In this document: positions 1-8,071 of the stretch, one piece after another | Layout: every line of letters begins with the position of its first letter | Numbering within the stretch: position 1 is the first letter of the stretch | From: Pseudomonadota bacterium | GTDB lineage: Bacteria; Pseudomonadota; Alphaproteobacteria; Acetobacterales; Acetobacteraceae | Assembly: GCA_021819535.1 (NCBI GenBank) | Contig: JAKAQU010000010.1 | Span: forward strand, 1-17,663 | DNA: 17,663 nt | Reading direction: 5' to 3' | The notes under the pieces: model-generated | Seen by the model: the letters and a program-made list of their open reading frames with translations, nothing else | What the model was told of the DNA's origin: nothing | Database searches by the model: none | Translations under genes and position numbers: made by a program

Positions 1-554
1 CGCGATCCCTCGATCAGCCAGGCAACGATCCATACGACCGCGGCATAGGCGAGCATCACGTAATGAAACGGCAGAACCGCGGTACGGAATTGAAGATTGA
101 TCCAGTTCTCGGTGTGAAAGGGAATGGTTATCCCTTGTGCCGCGCTGATGAAATCCCAATTCGCCGCCAGCAGCGCCGCCATCGCTCCGATGACGATGGT
201 CGCGATAGCGTAGTAATGGCCACTCAAACGAAAACAGGGAATTCCCACCAAAAACGCGGCAAGGCCGGCGAGCAGACCACCGGCGAACATGCCGGCGAGC
301 GGCGTGATGTCGAACCGCACGAACAACAGCGTCGAGACATAGGCGCCGATGCCGAAATAGAGCGCGTGCCCGAGCGAAATCTGCCCGCAATAACCCCCGA
401 GGATATTCCACGCTTGCGACAATCCGGCATAAAGAAGTGCAAGCACGATCAGCCCGCGCAGATAGGTGCCTGAGACGCCGAGCGGTAAGAGCGCGAGCAC
501 GGCCAGCAGCGCAAGGCCGAGCATGATCTCGCGCCGACGCCGGGCGATCAGCAT
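1..554 (-). CDS. livM: LivM-type branched-chain amino acid ABC transporter permease (partial, N-terminal part)
   Basis: Inner-membrane permease subunit of a branched-chain-amino-acid-type (HAAT) ABC transporter, pairing with the LivH-type permease just upstream. The frame is open from the ATG at 554 to the window edge, giving about 184 residues. It begins MLIARRRREIMLGLALLAVL and carries the typical LivM stretch SQAWNILGGYCGQISLGHAL (near residues 46-65), followed by several hydrophobic segments. The remaining C-terminal part, and probably the livG and livF ATPase genes, lie outside the window. A purine-rich GGGGAGGGGGG tract runs directly into the ATG, and the gap to the livH stop is 19 bases, so translation within one operon is likely. 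The substrate cannot be read from the sequence; the neighbouring hyuA/hyuB genes suggest an amide or cyclic imide rather than leucine. Confidence 0.93.
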   Translation of the reverse strand, partial: MLIARRRREIMLGLALLAVLALLPLGVSGTYLRGLIVLALLYAGLSQAWNILGGYCGQISLGHALYFGIGAYVSTLLFVRFDITPLAGMFAGGLLAGLAAFLVGIPCFRLSGHYYAIATIVIGAMAALLAANWDFISAAQGITIPFHTENWINLQFRTAVLPFHYVMLAYAAVVWIVAWLIEGS

Positions 555-573
555 CCCCCCTCCCCGCCTTCCA

Positions 574-1449
574 TCACAGCCGGCCGAACAGGCCGCGCGG
601 CCTGAGCATGAGAACCGCAAGATAAATCAGAAAAATTCCGATCTGCTTGAGCGAGGGATCGATCACCAGCGCCGTCAACGCCTCGACGAGGCCGATCGCG
701 AGGCCGGCGATGAGCGCGCCCGCGATCGAGCCGAACCCGCCAAGAGCGACCGCGACATAGGCGATGAGCGCGAAATTGGTGCCGACATCGGGTGAAATGT
801 AATAGAAATTGGCGAGCAAAACCCCAGCGATGCCGACGCTCGCCGTGCCGATCCCCCAACCGATCCCGAACACCTGATCGCGATCGATGCCGATCAGCGC
901 AACAGCCTCGAAATCTTCGCGCGTAGCCTCCAAGGCACGGCCGAACTCGGTCCGCGAGAGGAGGGCGAGCGCAAGAAAGACGAGGAGTGCAACCCCGCCG
1001 CTCACCACCAGCGGCAAAGCCAGGGTGATGGCGCCGATGGTAACAGTGCGGCCACCGAGGACGCTCCCATTGATGCTCTGAAAATCACTGCCAAAGAGAA
1101 ATTGCACCGCGCCGACGAGAAAAATAGAAAGCCCGAAGGTCGTGAAAATCTGCACCATCGCCGCATTGCCGCGGGTTTTGAGGGTGCGCGCGATGAGGAC
1201 GCGATAGATCCCAACCCCGGCCCCGAACAGCAGAACTGCGACCAGTGGCAGTTGCAGGAGCGGATCGAGACCGGTCATGCGATGAATGACGAGCGTTGCA
1301 TACATCGCGACCATCAGGAGCGCGCCATGGGCGAAATTGACGACATCCATCAGCCCGAAAATCAGCGACAGCCCCGCCGCGACGACGGCATAAACGAGAC
1401 CCATGAGAAGGCCGCCGATGGCGACCTGAGCGATGATCGCCGCACTCAT
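574..1449 (-). CDS. livH: LivH-type branched-chain amino acid ABC transporter permease
   Basis: Inner-membrane permease of the same ABC importer, 291 residues, the usual length for LivH. The N-terminal stretch GLVYAVVAAGLSLIFGLMDV and the following NFAHGALLMV are characteristic of the family. About eight hydrophobic segments follow, with the EAA-like cytoplasmic region around ALEATREDFEAVALIGID. It ends in LRPRGLFGRL, a typical LivH tail. The start at 1449 lies 25 bases after the stop of the binding-protein gene. The gene sits third from the end of a run hyuA-hyuB-binding protein-livH-livM, all on the minus strand. Assignment to the family is firm; the transported compound is inferred only from the context. 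Confidence 0.95.
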   Translation of the reverse strand: MSAAIIAQVAIGGLLMGLVYAVVAAGLSLIFGLMDVVNFAHGALLMVAMYATLVIHRMTGLDPLLQLPLVAVLLFGAGVGIYRVLIARTLKTRGNAAMVQIFTTFGLSIFLVGAVQFLFGSDFQSINGSVLGGRTVTIGAITLALPLVVSGGVALLVFLALALLSRTEFGRALEATREDFEAVALIGIDRDQVFGIGWGIGTASVGIAGVLLANFYYISPDVGTNFALIAYVAVALGGFGSIAGALIAGLAIGLVEALTALVIDPSLKQIGIFLIYLAVLMLRPRGLFGRL

Positions 1450-1474
1450 GCCGCCCCCGCCGCGCGCCTGTGCA

Positions 1475-2740
1475 TCATCGCTTGATGTGCCAGACCGGCG
1501 GCGCGGTCGCGATATCGAAGGGAAACACCGCCCGCCACTCTCCGTTTTGCTGTTGCAGAATGACCGGATTGCTTTTCACGTTCTGGCCGGTGTCATCGAA
1601 CTTGACGCCGGCCCATGGCATGATGGTCTGATCGCCCTTGATATCGGTTGCGCGCAATGCCTCGCGGAGCGCCATGTTGTTGGTCGATTTCGCGCGGTTC
1701 AGCGCGTCACCCAGCACCTGCAGCGCGGTGAGTTCGCGCGCCGTCAGATCATTGAGATCCTTATTCGCACCGCTTGCGCGAAACAACGTGTTCACCGCCG
1801 GGATCGCCGGCCGCTCCTTCACCGCGTCGATCGCGAAGGCCGAGCGGCTCATCACCCCGTCCGCGAGCGGCCCGACCGCGGCAATGAAGGCGGGGTCGAT
1901 GAATCCCGCATCCTGCGCCATGATCGCGCGCGGTTTGTAGCCGGCATCGTGCATGGCGCGGACCAGCAGAATGGCATCGCTCGTATAAGAGGACGGCATC
2001 AGGACATCAGCGTCCGCCGCGCGCAGCCGCTCCGCCTCGACCGCGAGCGAAGGGATGTTGGCCTGGTAGGAAATATTGGCGAGCACCTTGATCCCGGCCG
2101 CCGCGGCGAGGCTTGCCTGCAGCCTCGCGCTGTCGGTGCCGAATACCGAATTCTCGTGAATGATGGCGACACTTTGCACCTTCTCGCCCGTTTTGGCACC
2201 GACGGCGGCAAAGAAATCGAACATCGCCTGGGTGAAATCGACATCGGTCGGCGAGGGGCGGAAAAACCATTCCAGCCCCTGTTTGTTGAGGCTCGGTGAG
2301 GAATTATCGGCCGAGATATAGGGAATTTGATAACGGTTGCAAATCTGGCTGATGGTGACGGCAGTTGCACTGGTGTAACTGCCGATGATGGCGACGACGC
2401 CGTCTTGGGTGATGAAGCGTTCGGCAGCGCTGCGGGCGATTTGCGGGTTGTTCTGGCTGTCGGCAAAAAGCAGCCTGACCTTGGCGCCACCGAGCCCGGC
2501 AAGCCCGCCGCCTTGGCCGAGCAGCATCGGAATATCGTGATGGCCATTGATGATATCGGCCATCGTCTCCAGTGCCCGCTTGGCATCCTGGCCGATCGCC
2601 GCAGCATTGCCGCTCAAGGGAAAGACCGCGCCGATCTTGATCTCATCCGCTGCTCGCGCGCGTCGGGCGGTTGCACCGGCCATGCCCACCCCCGCCACTC
2701 CGGCGAGAACGGCGCGCCGCGAAACACGTGTCACCCTCAT
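1475..2740 (-). CDS. ABC transporter periplasmic substrate-binding protein, Liv/Peripla_BP_6 family, probable Tat signal
   Basis: Periplasmic receptor that captures the substrate for the LivH/LivM importer. From the ATG at 2740 it has 421 residues. The N-terminus has a twin-arginine-like signal (SRRAVLAG at residues 7-14, a hydrophobic stretch, then a likely cut after ARRARA near residue 30). The mature part opens with EIKIGAVFPLSGNAAAIGQD, the classic start of this family. Later landmarks are the segment on ligand-dependent entry VVAIIGSYTSATAVTISQIC and the paired lobes typical of type I binding proteins. An in-frame GTG one codon upstream (2743) also exists, but the strong AGGAGG at 2746-2751 is spaced properly only for the ATG. 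The start shares one base with the hyuB stop (TGATG), so the two are probably translationally coupled. The ligand is unknown; a hydantoin-like or amide compound is inferred from the operon. Confidence 0.93.
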   Translation of the reverse strand: MRVTRVSRRAVLAGVAGVGMAGATARRARAADEIKIGAVFPLSGNAAAIGQDAKRALETMADIINGHHDIPMLLGQGGGLAGLGGAKVRLLFADSQNNPQIARSAAERFITQDGVVAIIGSYTSATAVTISQICNRYQIPYISADNSSPSLNKQGLEWFFRPSPTDVDFTQAMFDFFAAVGAKTGEKVQSVAIIHENSVFGTDSARLQASLAAAAGIKVLANISYQANIPSLAVEAERLRAADADVLMPSSYTSDAILLVRAMHDAGYKPRAIMAQDAGFIDPAFIAAVGPLADGVMSRSAFAIDAVKERPAIPAVNTLFRASGANKDLNDLTARELTALQVLGDALNRAKSTNNMALREALRATDIKGDQTIMPWAGVKFDDTGQNVKSNPVILQQQNGEWRAVFPFDIATAPPVWHIKR

Positions 2741-4479
2741 CACTCCCTCCTGTTGCCATCGCGCAAGACGCGGGTTTCCTCGCCCTCGATCGCACCATCG
2801 GCATCGACGGCGACGCGATAGATCTCCCGCGCCGCCGCAACGCTCACCACCCCGTCGCGGACATCGCGGGCAACCGCTTCGGGGTCGCGCTCGCTGGGCG
2901 GGCCCATGCCGCCGCCGCCCGGGAGCTTGAGCAAAAGCCGCTCGCCATCAGGAATGATCTGAAATCCCTTGGCGCGGAGCAGACTTCCCGATGTCAGCCC
3001 GACATAGCCCGCAGCCCCATCATGCCCGCCATCGCGTCCGCGCGGTGGGTGCTGGATGCGATCAAATATCGCATTGCAGGCGAACTCCATGTCGTCGATG
3101 GCGGCGATTTCCATGATCTGGCCGAGCCCGCCACGGGTTTTTCCCGCGCCACCCGAGTCGGGGCGCAATTCTTTTCGCCAAAAAATCACCGGCGCAACAT
3201 TTTCCGTCACTTCCACCGGCATGGTGCGCACGCCGGACGGAAAAGCGGTGCCGTCGAGCCCGTCGAGGATTCTCCGCGCGCCGGTGCCGCCGGAATTGAA
3301 GGTGATGATTTCAAAATCCGGCGGTATGCGTGGCCCTTCCCGCCGCGTGGAAACACTCGCGCCTCCCCGGAGCGGTGGATTCCAAAGACAAGACGATCCC
3401 TCCGCCACGACCCGATCCGGCACCGCCTGATGGAGGCATCCCATCATCAGATCGGGCAGAAGCTGGCCGATGACATGGCGCACCGAGACAGGCGCGGGGC
3501 GGGGCGCGTTGAGAATAGAACCTTCCGGAATGATCATGCGGAATGGCGCGAGGCTGGCCCAATTATTGGGCACCTCCGGCGCCACCACGACCTTGATCCC
3601 GAAACACGCATAGGCGCGGCAATAGGCGGCGGGGACATTGATGCCGCGCCCCGAGACCGGCGACGTCCCAGCAAAATCAACGGTGATTTCAGATCGCGCG
3701 ACCGTCATCGCGGCGGCCAGCGTGACCTCCTCGTCATAGCCGTCGGAATGGATGCTGGCGCAATAGCGGCCGGGCGGAATGGCGGCGATCGCGGCCTCGG
3801 TCGCGCGGAGACTATTGTCAAAAATGAAGTCCGCCAGCGGATCGAGACTCTCGATCGCGAATTCATCGAGCATCTGGCCGAGCCGTCGCGCCGCGGTATC
3901 GTTGCAGGCGCATAGCGAATAGACATCGCCCTCGAGTTCCACCGGAAGCCGGCTGCCGGCGCGGAGAAAATCGAAAAACGTCTCGTTCGGCCGGCCCGCC
4001 TCGAAGCAGCGAACGATCGGGATATAAAGCCCCTCCTCGAACACCGAGCGCCCATCCGGCCCCATGCCGAGACCGCCAATATCGATCACATGCGCGGTGT
4101 TGGCAAGGAGACCGATCATCCGCCGGCGATGAAAAACCGGTGTCACCACCGTCAGATCATGCAAATGCCCGGTGCCGAGCCAGGGATCGTTGGTGATGTA
4201 ATGATCCCCCTCGCGCATGGTCTCCGTCGGAAATTTCCTGAGGAAATGGCCGACGCTCTCGCTCATGGCGTTGACGTGGCCCGGCGTTCCGGTCACTGCC
4301 TGGGCGAGCATGCGGCCCTGAAGATCGAAGATCCCGGCAGAGAGATCGCCGGCCTCGCGCACCGTGGTGCTGAACGCGGTGCGGATCATCACCTGCGCCT
4401 GCTCTTCCACGACCGCGATCAGACGATTCCACATCACCTGGTTGCGAATTGCGGCAAGTTCCGCCCGAACGCCGGTCAT
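2740..4479 (-). CDS. hyuB: Hydantoinase B / oxoprolinase family protein (HyuB, large-family beta-type subunit)
   Basis: Subunit B of an ATP-dependent hydantoinase/oxoprolinase-type amidohydrolase, expected to act in the cytoplasm with HyuA on a cyclic imide or lactam. The 579 residues are the usual length. Visible family motifs are AGDLSAGIFDLQGRMLAQ near the N-terminus, GTPGHVNAMSESVGHFL, then TNDPWLGTGHLHD (residues 96-108; D98, H105, H107 and D108 are candidate metal ligands), NTAHVIDIGGLGMGPDGRSV (from residue 127) and a glycine-rich GGTGARRILDGLDGTAFPSG further on. The C-terminus has LLLKLPGGGGMGPPSERDPE, typical of the family. The ATG overlaps the hyuA stop by four bases (ATGA) and is preceded by GGGAGGGGG. 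Members of this family include N-methylhydantoinase, 5-oxoprolinase and acetone carboxylase subunits, so the reaction is not fixed by sequence alone. Confidence 0.93.
   Translation of the reverse strand: MTGVRAELAAIRNQVMWNRLIAVVEEQAQVMIRTAFSTTVREAGDLSAGIFDLQGRMLAQAVTGTPGHVNAMSESVGHFLRKFPTETMREGDHYITNDPWLGTGHLHDLTVVTPVFHRRRMIGLLANTAHVIDIGGLGMGPDGRSVFEEGLYIPIVRCFEAGRPNETFFDFLRAGSRLPVELEGDVYSLCACNDTAARRLGQMLDEFAIESLDPLADFIFDNSLRATEAAIAAIPPGRYCASIHSDGYDEEVTLAAAMTVARSEITVDFAGTSPVSGRGINVPAAYCRAYACFGIKVVVAPEVPNNWASLAPFRMIIPEGSILNAPRPAPVSVRHVIGQLLPDLMMGCLHQAVPDRVVAEGSSCLWNPPLRGGASVSTRREGPRIPPDFEIITFNSGGTGARRILDGLDGTAFPSGVRTMPVEVTENVAPVIFWRKELRPDSGGAGKTRGGLGQIMEIAAIDDMEFACNAIFDRIQHPPRGRDGGHDGAAGYVGLTSGSLLRAKGFQIIPDGERLLLKLPGGGGMGPPSERDPEAVARDVRDGVVSVAAAREIYRVAVDADGAIEGEETRVLRDGNRRE
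2745..2751 (-). promoter_or_regulatory. Ribosome binding site deciding the start of the binding-protein gene
   Basis: AGGAGGG on the minus strand. It ends two bases before the in-frame GTG at 2743, which is too close, but leaves about five bases before the ATG at 2740. It therefore favours the ATG start. It lies inside the last codons of hyuB. Confidence 0.7.
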
Positions 4480-6593
4480 GCGTCACCCCCTCCCGCCGCG
4501 CGCGCAAGCATGATCCAGCCTTGCGACGTGATATCGGCGCGCCAACCCGCGCCAAGCAGCGTCGAGGTTTCGGCCTCGACGAGAATGGCCGGGCCGGCAA
4601 TGCGATCACCGGGGGCGAGTGCCTCGCGAAAATAAATCGCCCATTCCGCCTCGACCCCGCTTGCGGCATCGCGCACACGCCGACGCATCGTCGTTACGAC
4701 ATCGCGCGGCGGCGGCGGTGACAGCACCTCCCGCGCCTCGGGCAGGATGGTTTCGCAGACCAGGAAATAGCTCAGGATCTCGATTTCCGAGCCCGGCACG
4801 GGACGGTCATAAAATTTTGCGTATGCTGCTTCATAATCGCGCTTGATCGCCTCGCGATCGGCGGGTGTCAGATCGCGCACCGGAAGGGGGACGGGGATTT
4901 CGTGCCCCTGTCCGACATAGCGCATGCTCGCAAGCCGCGTCTCGCGGACCGGCGCGCCGAAACTCGCGGGCATGACCACCTCTTTCGCCTCGTGCGCCAT
5001 GTCGGCGAAAAGCGCGTTGACGGCATCGATGTCGAGTGTCGCAAGGCGTTGATAGAGGCTACGCACCGCTTCGAACCCGATGGCTGCACGCAAAAAACCG
5101 ATCGCGCTGCCAACGCCGGCACCGGCCGGCACCAGCACGCGATCAATGCCGAGTTTTTCGGCGAGCCGCGTCGCATGCACCGGCCCGCCGCCACCAAAAG
5201 CGATGAGGGTGCGGCCTTCGAGCGCGGTTGCGGCCTCGATCGCGTGAACGCGCGCCGCATTCGCCATGGCCTCGTCGACGATTTCGATCACCCCGACCGC
5301 CGCCATGCCAGATCCGAGCCTGAGCGGCTCACCGACCGCGCGCATCAGCGCCTGGCGCGCCGCCCCGGCATCGAGCGGCAGGCGACCGCCGGCAAAATTT
5401 GCTGGATCATAGCGGCCGAGTTCGAGATTAGCGTCCGTCACCGTAGGACTCATCCCGCCGCGGCCATAGCAGGCGGGGCCGGGATCGGCGCCGGCGCTTT
5501 CCGGGCCGACGACGAGGCGGCCAAGCGTATCGACGCGCGCCTCGCTGCCGCCACCGGCGCCGATCTCGACCATTTCGATCACCGGAATCCTGAGCGGCAG
5601 GCCTGAGCCTTTGCGAAACCGCCCGACCCGCGCGACCTCGAAACCGCGCGCCTCGTGCGGGCGGTAATCGTCGATCAGACAGACTTTGGCCGTGGTGCCG
5701 CCCATATCAAAGGAGAGCACGCGATCGAGGGCCGCCGCACGCGCCGCGTCGGCGGCGAAAATGGCGCCACCGGCGGGGCCGCTTTCCACGAGCCGGATCG
5801 GAAATCGGCACGCGGTCTCGATCATCGCGAGCCGCCCGCCCGATTGCATGAGATAGAGTGGCGCACGAAATCCCGCGGCACGCATGCCCGCCTCCAGCCG
5901 GCGAAGATAGCGCGCGATGATCGGCTGGACATAGGCATTGGCGACCGTGGTCGAAAACCGTTCCCACTCGCGCATCTCCGGCGACACCTCGGAGGCGAGC
6001 GAGATCGAAAGAGCGGGAAGCGCATCCGCGATCAGCGCCGCCGCACGCCGTTCATGCGCGGGATTGACGAAGCCGTGCAGAAACCCGATCGCCACACTTT
6101 CGATGTTTTCGCGCACGAGACGCGGCACGAGGGCGCGAACCGCATCCTCATCGAGCGACAAGAGAACCCGCCCCGTGCGATCGAGCCGCTCCGGGACGGG
6201 AAAGCGCAGATGGCGCGGCACCAGCGGCGCGGGCAATTCGATGTCGAGATTATATTGATCGTAGCGGCTTTCGTTGCGGAGTGCCAGAATGTCACGGAAC
6301 CCTTCGGTGGTGATGAAAGCCGTGCGCGCGCCCTTGCGTTCGATGATCGCATTGGTGGCGAGCGTCGTTCCATGCACGACCAGCGCGATCGCCGCCGGCG
6401 TGATGCCGGCCTCATCGAGGATCCGCGCCATGCCTTCGAGCACACCGCGCTCGGGCGCCTCCGGCGTCGTCAGGAGCTTGGTCGTATGGCGGACGGCGCC
6501 GAATTCCAGCACGACATCGGTGAACGTGCCGCCGATATCGACGGCGAGCCTGACCCGCTCCGATCCGACACATTGCGCCGCCCCATCCTGCAT
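4476..6593 (-). CDS. hyuA: Hydantoinase A / oxoprolinase family protein (HyuA, ATP-binding subunit)
   Basis: Subunit A of the hydantoinase/oxoprolinase-type enzyme, which uses ATP to activate the ring amide for hydrolysis with HyuB. It is 705 residues, normal for the family. The N-terminal actin-like phosphate-binding motif is DIGGTFTDVV (residues 19-28), followed by VVHGTTLATNAIIERKGART. The second half of the nucleotide site is FDMGGTTAK (residues 295-303), then EIGAGGGS and the conserved block GPESAGADPGPACYGRGG. A further glycine-rich FGGGGPVHA occurs toward the C-terminus. It is the first gene of the minus-strand operon, diverging from sigF across a 220-base gap. No in-frame start between the ATG at 6593 and the DIGGTF motif looks better. 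The Shine-Dalgarno sequence is weak (AAAGGGC). The exact substrate is unknown. Confidence 0.94.
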   Translation of the reverse strand: MQDGAAQCVGSERVRLAVDIGGTFTDVVLEFGAVRHTTKLLTTPEAPERGVLEGMARILDEAGITPAAIALVVHGTTLATNAIIERKGARTAFITTEGFRDILALRNESRYDQYNLDIELPAPLVPRHLRFPVPERLDRTGRVLLSLDEDAVRALVPRLVRENIESVAIGFLHGFVNPAHERRAAALIADALPALSISLASEVSPEMREWERFSTTVANAYVQPIIARYLRRLEAGMRAAGFRAPLYLMQSGGRLAMIETACRFPIRLVESGPAGGAIFAADAARAAALDRVLSFDMGGTTAKVCLIDDYRPHEARGFEVARVGRFRKGSGLPLRIPVIEMVEIGAGGGSEARVDTLGRLVVGPESAGADPGPACYGRGGMSPTVTDANLELGRYDPANFAGGRLPLDAGAARQALMRAVGEPLRLGSGMAAVGVIEIVDEAMANAARVHAIEAATALEGRTLIAFGGGGPVHATRLAEKLGIDRVLVPAGAGVGSAIGFLRAAIGFEAVRSLYQRLATLDIDAVNALFADMAHEAKEVVMPASFGAPVRETRLASMRYVGQGHEIPVPLPVRDLTPADREAIKRDYEAAYAKFYDRPVPGSEIEILSYFLVCETILPEAREVLSPPPPRDVVTTMRRRVRDAASGVEAEWAIYFREALAPGDRIAGPAILVEAETSTLLGAGWRADITSQGWIMLARAAGGGDA

Positions 6594-6813
6594 CCCAAGC
6601 CCTTTTCGTCAATCGCCTCGCTGCGGCGCACAAGCTTGAGGATATTCGCGGGCCTGTCAATCGCGCGCCCATCGGGGCCATGCTTGATCTCGACGCCAAT
6701 GTCGGCTTGTCTCTGCCTGTTCGGGGCGCTCGGGGGTGGCGGCGCCGTTTCGTGCCCGGTGGGAAAGAATTCTTCGATCGTGAAAATGGCGCCAAGATTT
6801 TTCGGGAGTCCGG
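6594..6813. other. Divergent intergenic region between hyuA and sigF
   Basis: This 220-base gap must hold the promoters for the leftward hyuA operon and the rightward sigF-nrsF pair. A TTGACA on the minus strand at 6655-6660 could be a -35 box for hyuA, but no convincing -10 box follows at 16-18 bases. No GTAAC is present on the plus strand, so a SigF-type promoter for sigF itself is not seen. A GGGAG at 6804-6808, five bases before the sigF ATG, is the ribosome binding site. No convincing gene, terminator or strong repeat is visible here. Confidence 0.5.
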
Positions 6814-7374
6814 ATGAGCGACGAAGATCCCGTGTTGCGGAAATTGATGGCAGCCGCGCAGCGCGGGGAAAGTGCGTCTTATGCCCGACTTCTGGAGACA
6901 CTTCTCCCGATCCTCCGCCGTGCCGCGCACGGGCGCTGGCGTGCCGCCTCACCCGCCGATATCGAGGATGTGGTGCAGGAAACCTTGCTCGCCCTTCACA
7001 ATGCCCGCCATCTCCACGACCCCGCGCGGCCGGTCCTGCCCTTCGTCCTCGGCATTCTGAAGCTGCGCGGCGCCGATGTGCTCCGCCGCCGGCATCGCCT
7101 CGCCGCCCGCGAAAGCGCGCTCGACGATCTCCCTGAAACCTCCACCGCGCTCGCAACGAATAGCGAACAGGAGGAGGTGCTCGATGCCGGCACGCTGCGT
7201 GCCTCGATCGAGCGGCTTTCACCCGGGCAGCGGCAAGCGATCGAAATGACCAAATTACAGGGCATGTCTCTCGAAGAAGCGTCACTGCGGAGCGGGATGA
7301 GCATCGCGGCACTGAAAGTCGCGACCCATCGAGGCCTGCTCGCCTTGCGCAAGCGGCTCGGCGGAGGGCAATGA
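6814..7374 (+). CDS. sigF: ECF-type RNA polymerase sigma factor, SigF-like (partner of NrsF)
   Basis: Extracytoplasmic-function sigma factor directing RNA polymerase to metal-stress promoters. It has 186 residues with two domains: sigma2 at about residues 20-95, including DIEDVVQETLLALHNARHL (49-67) and the arginine-rich LRGADVLRRRHR, and sigma4 at about 130-182 with LSPGQRQAIEMTKLQGMSLE and the helix-turn-helix that follows. It starts five bases after GGGAG. It is followed after one base by nrsF, the membrane anti-sigma factor typical of the Caulobacter SigF group (ECF16 in my recollection of the classification). A promoter matching the Caulobacter SigF consensus lies just downstream, before bufA, which supports both the name and the target. 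No matching promoter lies upstream of this gene, so direct autoregulation is not supported. Confidence 0.9.
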   Translation: MSDEDPVLRKLMAAAQRGESASYARLLETLLPILRRAAHGRWRAASPADIEDVVQETLLALHNARHLHDPARPVLPFVLGILKLRGADVLRRRHRLAARESALDDLPETSTALATNSEQEEVLDAGTLRASIERLSPGQRQAIEMTKLQGMSLEEASLRSGMSIAALKVATHRGLLALRKRLGGGQ

Positions 7375-7375
7375 C

Positions 7376-8044
7376 ATGAAGACCGAGCAACTGATCGCGA
7401 TTTTGAGCCGCGACCTCACCCCGGTGCGCCCGATCGCCCCGGTCGGGCGGCGGGTTCTGCTCTGGCTCGCGCTCTCGCTACCGGCCGCGGCCCTCGTCAC
7501 CTGGCATGCCGGCCTTCGCCCCGACCTCGCCGCTCGTCTGATCGAGCCGCATTTTCTGCTCACCGAGGCGGCGGCCCTGCTCACCGCGCTGACCGGCGCC
7601 TATGCCGCCCTCTGCGCCGGCCTCCCCGATCAGCCGCGCTGGAAGCTCTGGCTGCCGCTCGCCCCCTTCGCGCTCTGGCTCGCAACCCTCGGCCAGCAAT
7701 GCTGGGACAGTTTTCTCCGCCTCGGTCCCGCCGGGCTGACGCTGACGACGGACACCATGTGCCTGCCGGCGATCGCCGAGGGCGGGCTGGTGCCGGCGAT
7801 CGTGATCGTCATCCTGCTCCGTCGCGGCGGCTGGTTTCGCGCCAGCCACGCCTGTCTCTGCGGCGGTCTCGCCGCGGCAGCGCTCGGCACGGCGGCACTC
7901 AATCTCTATCATATCGAGGACGCGGCGATCATGGTCATCGTCTGGCAACTCGGCGCCGTCGCTCTGTTCAGCCTGATCGCAGCCCTCCTCGGCCGGGTGG
8001 TGCTGCCACCACCCGCCTCGCCGCTCGCCGCGGAAAAAAATTAG
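7376..8044 (+). CDS. nrsF: NrsF-type (DUF1109) membrane anti-sigma factor
   Basis: Inner-membrane anti-sigma factor expected to hold SigF inactive until metal or thiol stress. It has 222 residues with a short cytoplasmic N-terminus (about 1-26) and around six hydrophobic segments, the normal layout for the family. The block TTDTMCLPAIAEGGLVPAIV with C129, followed by LLRRGGW, matches the family. In Caulobacter NrsF two cysteines (131 and 181, as I recall the work) are needed for sensing. Here C129 fits the first, but the position expected for the second reads HIED (179-182), with I180 in place of cysteine. Other cysteines are C80, C109, C160 and C162. The ATG is one base after the sigF stop, with GGAGGG at 7363-7368, so the two genes are co-translated. 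Family call is good; the altered sensing is inference. Confidence 0.86.
   Translation: MKTEQLIAILSRDLTPVRPIAPVGRRVLLWLALSLPAAALVTWHAGLRPDLAARLIEPHFLLTEAAALLTALTGAYAALCAGLPDQPRWKLWLPLAPFALWLATLGQQCWDSFLRLGPAGLTLTTDTMCLPAIAEGGLVPAIVIVILLRRGGWFRASHACLCGGLAAAALGTAALNLYHIEDAAIMVIVWQLGAVALFSLIAALLGRVVLPPPASPLAAEKN
7994..8015. repeat. 9-bp inverted repeat (hairpin) near the 3' end of nrsF
   Basis: CGGGTGGTG and its exact complement CACCACCCG flank a four-base loop CTGC. It falls inside the nrsF coding region, about 60 bases before the bufA promoter. No T-run follows, so it is not a standard terminator. It may only reflect codon choice for the local Val/Pro residues. Confidence 0.4.
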
Positions 8045-8071
8045 CAGCGCCCAGCGACGCCGATTTTTCCT

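Noticed and set aside
2671..3915. Plus-strand open frame of about 414 codons opposite hyuB
   Set aside because: It is antisense to the motif-bearing hyuB and has shadow-like composition.
6655..6660. TTGACA on the minus strand as a firm hyuA promoter
   Set aside because: No matching -10 box is found at 16-18 bases (AAGCTT is the closest), so it is noted only as a possibility.
5655..7136. Plus-strand open frame of about 493 codons opposite hyuA
   Set aside because: The hyuA frame on the other strand carries all family motifs. This frame is rich in Arg, His and Asp with no domain, as expected for an antisense shadow.
6470..7390. Minus-strand open frame of about 306 codons opposite sigF, extending into hyuA
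   Set aside because: It lies opposite the clear sigma factor and inside the hyuA start, has low-complexity arginine-rich sequence and no recognisable motif. It looks like a GC-rich shadow.
8034..8040. Run of seven A bases at the end of nrsF as a programmed frameshift site
   Set aside because: It lies two codons before the stop, with no useful alternative frame or stimulatory structure after it.
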